From Pseudomonadota bacterium (lineage in GTDB: Bacteria; Pseudomonadota; Gammaproteobacteria; Burkholderiales; Thiobacillaceae): DNA of 64,000 bases. This document shows, one piece after another, positions 60,117-64,000 of the stretch. The notes under the pieces are model-generated. The model worked only from the letters and a program-made list of their open reading frames with translations, made no database searches and had not been told where the DNA came from. Within the stretch, counting starts at the first letter, position 1. Every line of letters starts with the position of its first letter. The DNA lies in the NCBI GenBank assembly GCA_021811235.1, contig JAJZPG010000004.1:1-64000 (forward strand), given 5' to 3'. Made by a program: the position numbers and the translations under genes.

Positions 60117-60210
60117 CGCAAAGTTACACTACTCGTGCCGAGCGCGCCTGCGTTCTGGCGGCAAGTCCGATCGCATCTTGCACGACACGAACAGCATCGA
60201 GGAATTGAAC

Positions 60211-60537
60211 ATGGCAGCAGCTGACTGGGACGAAGTGGATCTCATGGACAAGGATGAGCACATCGAGCAGGCCTCGCGTGCGATGAAAGCCATGTCCCAT
60301 CCACTGCGTCTGAAAATTCTCTGCGTGCTGGGCGACAAGGAAGTCAGCGTCCAGGACATCGTCGACCACGTCGGCACCTCGCAAAGCAACATCTCCCAAC
60401 ACCTGGCTATCCTGCGCGACAAGGGCGTGCTGCGCACCCGCAAGGACGCCAACCGGGTGTTCTATCGCGTCGGCGACACCCGCACCCTCAAGCTGCTGGG
60501 CATGATGCGCGACGTCTTCTGCGGCTTCGCCAAATAG
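60211..60537 (+). CDS. ArsR-family repressor with BigR/SqrR-like cysteine pair
   Basis: The 108-residue winged-helix regulator has SHPLRLKILCVLGDKEVSV, the recognition helix region GTSQSNISQHLAILRDKGVL and the wing TRKDANRVFYRV. The metal-binding ELCVCDL motif of ArsR/SmtB is missing. Instead there are two cysteines, Cys38 in helix 2 and Cys104 in the last helix, 66 residues apart, the same spacing as in the persulfide sensors BigR (42/108) and SqrR (41/107). A sulfide/persulfide-responsive role is inferred. The ATG at 60211 has GAGGAAT upstream. It has its own terminator. Confidence 0.88.
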   Translation: MAAADWDEVDLMDKDEHIEQASRAMKAMSHPLRLKILCVLGDKEVSVQDIVDHVGTSQSNISQHLAILRDKGVLRTRKDANRVFYRVGDTRTLKLLGMMRDVFCGFAK

Positions 60538-60560
60538 GCCCCACCCATCGGCATCGACCG

Positions 60561-60597
60561 GCCCGGCCACGCGCAAGCGTGCCGGGCTTTTGTTTTT
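60561..60597 (+). terminator. Rho-independent terminator after the ArsR-family gene
   Basis: Stem GCCCGGC(C)ACGC / GCGTGCCGGGC around GCAA, followed by TTTTGTTTTT. It separates the regulator from the efflux operon. Confidence 0.92.
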
Positions 60598-60697
60598 CGC
60601 CCCCGCCTTGCCCGTAGTGGATCGGCGCTGCCATGTGGGGCATACTTGCTTCCTTGGCTGCGCAAATTACCATCCAAGCGCTTGAATTAACTAATAA

Positions 60698-60713
60698 ATT
60701 AGAATACTCTAAT
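60698..60713. promoter_or_regulatory. Candidate operator of the RND efflux operon
   Basis: ATTAGA-ATAC-TCTAAT is a perfect 6-4-6 AT-rich dyad 24 bp upstream of the membrane-fusion-protein start, overlapping the AT-rich promoter zone. A dimeric ArsR-type repressor could bind it. Confidence 0.5.
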
Positions 60714-60737
60714 GAACAATTTCCTGGAGGTGCGTCT

Positions 60738-61781
60738 GTGCTGAACCCCGCCCGTCTGCTGGCTTGCTTCATCCTGCTCTCCCCGCCCGCCTGGTCCGCG
60801 CTGCCGTTCGCCGTGGCACCGGTGAAGTACCAGGTGGCCGATACCGGTTACACCACCGAAGCCGCGGTCGAAGCCGTCAAGCAGTCTACCGTCGCCGCCC
60901 AGGTGTCGGGACGCGTGGCGGCGGTCAACTTCGACGCCGGCGATTACGTCAAGGCCGGTTCGGTGATCGTGCGGCTATCGGCACAGGAGCTGTCTTCCGC
61001 CGTGGCCGGCAGTCAGGCCCAGGTGGCACAAGCCGCCGCCAATCTGGCCAATGCGCGCGCCAACTACGAACGCCAGCAGCAGCTGTTCCAGCAGAAATTC
61101 ATCAGCCAGGCCGCGCTCGACCGTGCCACCACCGACTACCGCGCCGCCGAGGCCGCTGCCCGCGCCGCGCGCGCCGGCGTCGGACAGTCCGCCGCGGTCA
61201 GCGGTTACACCATCATCACTGCGCCGTTTTCCGGCGTCGTTTCCGCACGCCACGTCGAACTGGGCGAGACCGTCACCCCAGGCAAGCCGCTGATGACCGG
61301 CTTCGACCCCAAGGACATGCGGGTGATCGCCAACATTCCGCAGTACAAACTGGCCGAGGTGAAAGCGTCGCCGCGCGTCGCCGTCGAGATACCCTCGCTC
61401 AACAAGTGGATCGACGCCACCGGCATCACGGTGCTGCCGTCGGCGGACGTCGCCACCCACACGGTCAAGGTGCGCATCGACCTGCCGACCGACCTGGAAG
61501 GGGTCATCCCCGGCATGTTCGCGCGCGCGCATTTCTCGGTGGGGAGCGCGCGCAAGCTCGCCATCCCCACGCGCGCGGTGGTGCGCCGCTCCGAAATCAC
61601 CGCGGTATACGTGGTGAAGCAGGACAAGGTAAGCCTGCGACAGGTCCGCCTCGGCACGCCGAATGCGCGCGGGCAGGTAGAGGTGTTGGCCGGCCTCAAT
61701 CCCGGCGACGTCATCGCGCTCGAACCGGTCAAGGCGGGCATCTACGCCAAGAGCACCGCCAACCAGCCGGCCGAAAAATAA
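60738..61781 (+). CDS. RND efflux periplasmic adaptor (membrane fusion protein)
   Basis: The 347-residue protein has a signal peptide (cleavage near PAWSALP), a lipoyl half-motif (STVAAQVSGRVAAVNFDAGDYVKAG), a helical hairpin (about 85-145), the second lipoyl part (ITAPFSGVVSARHVELGE) and beta-barrel and membrane-proximal domains. It bridges the RND pump to an outer-membrane channel. The GTG at 60738 has a perfect GGAGGT before it. The substrate is unknown. Confidence 0.92.
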   Translation: MLNPARLLACFILLSPPAWSALPFAVAPVKYQVADTGYTTEAAVEAVKQSTVAAQVSGRVAAVNFDAGDYVKAGSVIVRLSAQELSSAVAGSQAQVAQAAANLANARANYERQQQLFQQKFISQAALDRATTDYRAAEAAARAARAGVGQSAAVSGYTIITAPFSGVVSARHVELGETVTPGKPLMTGFDPKDMRVIANIPQYKLAEVKASPRVAVEIPSLNKWIDATGITVLPSADVATHTVKVRIDLPTDLEGVIPGMFARAHFSVGSARKLAIPTRAVVRRSEITAVYVVKQDKVSLRQVRLGTPNARGQVEVLAGLNPGDVIALEPVKAGIYAKSTANQPAEK

Positions 61782-61793
61782 GCGGAGACACGC

Positions 61794-64000
61794 ATGGGAC
61801 TCTCCGGACGCATCGCCCGTTTCTTTCTCACGTCCCAGCTCACCCCGCTGATCGCGCTGATCGCGGCCCTGCTGGGCCTGTTCGCCATCCTGGTCACGCC
61901 GCGCGAGGAAGAGCCGCAGATCAACGTGACCATGGCCAACGTGTTCATCCCCTTCCCCGGCGCCTCGGCGAAGGACGTGGAAGCGCTGGTGGCGACGCCT
62001 GCCGAGCAGGTGTTGTCGCAGATATCGGGCATCGAGCACGTCTACTCGGTCTCCAAGCCGGGCATGGCGGTGTTGACCGTGCAATATCTGGTCGGGCAGG
62101 ACCGCACCCAGGCGCTGGTGCGGCTGTATGACACCATCCAGGCCAATCGCGACTGGGTGTCGCCCGAACTCGGCGTCGGCGAGCCTATCATCAAGCCGCT
62201 CGGTATCGACGACGTGCCCATCGTCACCGTCACCCTGTGGACGCGCGACGAGACGCGCGGCGCCTATGAACTGGAGCAGGCGGCGCACGCGGCGGAAATC
62301 GAGCTGAAGCGCATCGCCGGCACCCGCGAGGTCACCACCGTCGGCGGCCCCGGACGCGCGGTGCGGGTGATGATGGACCCTGACCGCATGGCGGCATTCA
62401 ACGTGTCGGCGCAGGACATCCGCGATGCCCTGCAGGTGTCCAACGCGGCGCAGCCCTCCGGCACGCTGGTGTCGAACAATCAGGAAATTCTCGTCCAGAC
62501 CGGCACCTTCCTGACCGGCGCCGACGACGTCAAGCAGCTGGTGGTCGGCGTCGCACAGGGACGTCCGGTCTACATGAACGATATCGCCACCGTCGTCGCC
62601 GGCCCCGACCAGCCGGCACGCTACGTCTGGCACGGCCCCGGCGCCGGCGGCACCCACCAGGCCGACCAGGGCCGCACCTACCCTGCGGTGACGCTGTCGA
62701 TCTCGAAGAAACCCGGCGAGAACGCGGTCGACGTCGCCGAAGAGGTCATCGCGCGCGTCGCCAGCCTGCAGAACAGCGTGCTGCCCGAGGGCGTGGAAGC
62801 CAGCGTCACCCGCAACTACGGCGCCACTGCAGACGACAAGGCGAAAAAGCTGATCCAGAAGCTGATCTTCGCCACCGCCTCGGTGGTGCTGCTGGTGCTG
62901 TTCGCGCTCGGCAAGCGCGAGGCGCTGATCGTCGGTGCCGCGGTGCTCTTGACGCTCGCCGCCACGCTGTTCGCCTCGTGGGCATGGGGCTTCACGCTCA
63001 ATCGGGTCTCGCTGTTCGCGCTGATCTTCTCGATCGGCATCCTGGTCGACGACGCCATCGTGGTGGTGGAAAACATCCACCGCCGCATGGGGCTCGACCA
63101 CGACGGCCTCGAAGCCATCATCCCACGCGCGGTGGACGAAGTGGGCGGCCCGACCATCCTGGCCACGCTGACCGTGATCGCGGCACTGCTGCCGATGGCC
63201 TTCGTCACCGGCCTGATGGGCCCCTACATGAGTCCGATTCCGATCAACGCCTCGATCGGCATGCTGATCTCGCTGGCGATCGCCTTCATCGTCACCCCGT
63301 GGCTGGCGTTGAAGCTCATCAGGCAGGAAGCGCACGGCGCCCACGCAGCGGGCGACGACAAGCTGCTGACCCTGTTCCGCAAACGGCTCACCCCCTTCCT
63401 GCGCGGCGAGACCGGCAAGGTCGCCCGCAAGAAGCTATGGCTGGGCATCGCCCTCGCCATCCTGGTGTCGGTCGCGCTGCCGGCAGTCAAGCTGGTGATC
63501 CTGAAGATGCTGCCGTTCGACAACAAGTCCGAATTCCAGATCATCGTCGACCTGCCGGTCGGCACGCCGCTCGAACGGACCGCGCAGGTGCTCGCCGAGA
63601 TGGGCGAGGCCGTCGCCGCCGTGCCGGAGGTCACCGATTACCAGGCCTATGCCGGCACCGCGGCGCCGATCAACTTCAACGGCCTGGTGCGGCAGTACTA
63701 CCTGCGTTCCGGCCCCGAGGTCGGCGACCTGCAGGTGAACCTGGTCGACAAGCACGACCGCGACCGCAAGAGCCACGAGATCGCCCAGGCGATCCGCCCG
63801 GCAGTCGAGGCCATTGCGAAGAAGCACGGCGCCGACGTCAAGGTGGTCGAGGTCCCGCCCGGCCCGCCTGTGATGTCGCCGATCGTCGCCGAGATCTACG
63901 GCCCCGATTACGACGCGCAGATCGCCGTCGCCAAGCAGGTGCGCGGCGTGTTCGAGAAGACCGAGGGCATCGTCGCGATCGACGACACGGTGGAGGACGA
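61794..64000 (+). CDS. RND efflux transporter permease, 5' part (runs off window)
   Basis: About 735 codons are visible and the frame is open at the right edge. The protein starts MGLSGRIARFFLTSQLTPLIALIAALL (shown here in two parts: MGLSGRIARF, FLTSQLTPLI), has a periplasmic loop with PREEEPQINV and FIPFPGASAKDVEALV, and transmembrane helix 4 with the proton-relay acidic pair in GILVDDAIVVVENI. A second periplasmic domain follows. It belongs to the AcrB-like RND superfamily and lies 12 bp after its adaptor gene. Exported compound unknown; regulation by the upstream ArsR-type protein is inferred. Confidence 0.93.
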   Translation, partial: MGLSGRIARFFLTSQLTPLIALIAALLGLFAILVTPREEEPQINVTMANVFIPFPGASAKDVEALVATPAEQVLSQISGIEHVYSVSKPGMAVLTVQYLVGQDRTQALVRLYDTIQANRDWVSPELGVGEPIIKPLGIDDVPIVTVTLWTRDETRGAYELEQAAHAAEIELKRIAGTREVTTVGGPGRAVRVMMDPDRMAAFNVSAQDIRDALQVSNAAQPSGTLVSNNQEILVQTGTFLTGADDVKQLVVGVAQGRPVYMNDIATVVAGPDQPARYVWHGPGAGGTHQADQGRTYPAVTLSISKKPGENAVDVAEEVIARVASLQNSVLPEGVEASVTRNYGATADDKAKKLIQKLIFATASVVLLVLFALGKREALIVGAAVLLTLAATLFASWAWGFTLNRVSLFALIFSIGILVDDAIVVVENIHRRMGLDHDGLEAIIPRAVDEVGGPTILATLTVIAALLPMAFVTGLMGPYMSPIPINASIGMLISLAIAFIVTPWLALKLIRQEAHGAHAAGDDKLLTLFRKRLTPFLRGETGKVARKKLWLGIALAILVSVALPAVKLVILKMLPFDNKSEFQIIVDLPVGTPLERTAQVLAEMGEAVAAVPEVTDYQAYAGTAAPINFNGLVRQYYLRSGPEVGDLQVNLVDKHDRDRKSHEIAQAIRPAVEAIAKKHGADVKVVEVPPGPPVMSPIVAEIYGPDYDAQIAVAKQVRGVFEKTEGIVAIDDTVED

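Noticed and set aside
60975-63344. A 789-codon minus-strand open frame opposite the RND genes
   Set aside because: Same antisense artefact; the + strand encodes clear adaptor and pump proteins.

Overview
This window looks like core chromosome of a GC-rich betaproteobacterium. Typical betaproteobacterial gene orders are present: lptD-surA-pdxA-rsmA, glyQ-glyS-gmhB-plsC, pilB-pilC-pilD-coaE-zapD-yacG, rpsP-rimM-trmD-rplS, rpsU-yqeY-dnaG-rpoD and gpmI-envC-ctpA-moeB. A sulfur-oxidising Thiobacillus-like lineage is plausible because one regulator has the cysteine spacing of persulfide sensors, but that placement is inference. I see no prophage, plasmid backbone, transposase or CRISPR array. The unusual content lies in small genes, repeats and one gene fusion.

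Region by region. 0-7 kb: amgK-like kinase divergent from lptD-surA-pdxA-rsmA (outer-membrane assembly, B6 synthesis, 16S methylation), with 13 perfect CCCCTAG repeats directly against the rsmA start. 7-10 kb: a PAS-GGDEF-EAL protein, an OmpA-type lipoprotein and a DUF4202 protein. 10-16 kb, minus strand: glyQ-glyS-gmhB-plsC-ygjP-like-gloA. 15.7-16.4 kb: an inverted pair of structured repeats; a third copy enters at the left window edge. 16.4-19 kb: an ABC-F ATPase with an in-frame palindromic insertion, then a sigma54-type promoter driving two overlapping paralogous ~50-residue proteins of unknown function. 19-22.5 kb: an EnvZ/OmpR-type two-component system divergent from three small exported proteins. 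22.5-27.5 kb, minus strand: ferredoxin-NADP reductase, rtcB, a Cca-archease fusion and an NDUFA9-like SDR protein.

27.5-39.7 kb: lytic transglycosylase, DUF2892 protein, ilvA, rpiA, then yacG-zapD-coaE-pilD-pilC-pilB, a CorC/HlyC-type protein and ypjD. 39.7-44.7 kb: ffh, the rpsP-rimM-trmD-rplS operon, ogt and xerD. 44.7-48.2 kb: an AstE-like deacylase, a TauE/SafE permease, folB, plsY and an unknown coiled-coil membrane protein. 48.2-54 kb: tsaD divergent from rpsU-yqeY-dnaG-rpoD, then a CAT-anticodon tRNA (tRNA-Ile2 type) and slmA. 54.5-60 kb, minus strand: gpmI-envC-ctpA-unknown-moeB. 60-64 kb: an ArsR-family repressor with BigR/SqrR-like cysteines, followed by an RND efflux operon that runs off the right edge.

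Strongest leads: (1) the sigma54-promoted pair of tiny paralogous proteins; (2) the repeat family whose hairpin arms differ in sequence but keep pairing; (3) archease fused to the CCA-adding enzyme just upstream of rtcB; (4) the palindrome inside the ABC-F gene; (5) the CCCCTAG array at rsmA.
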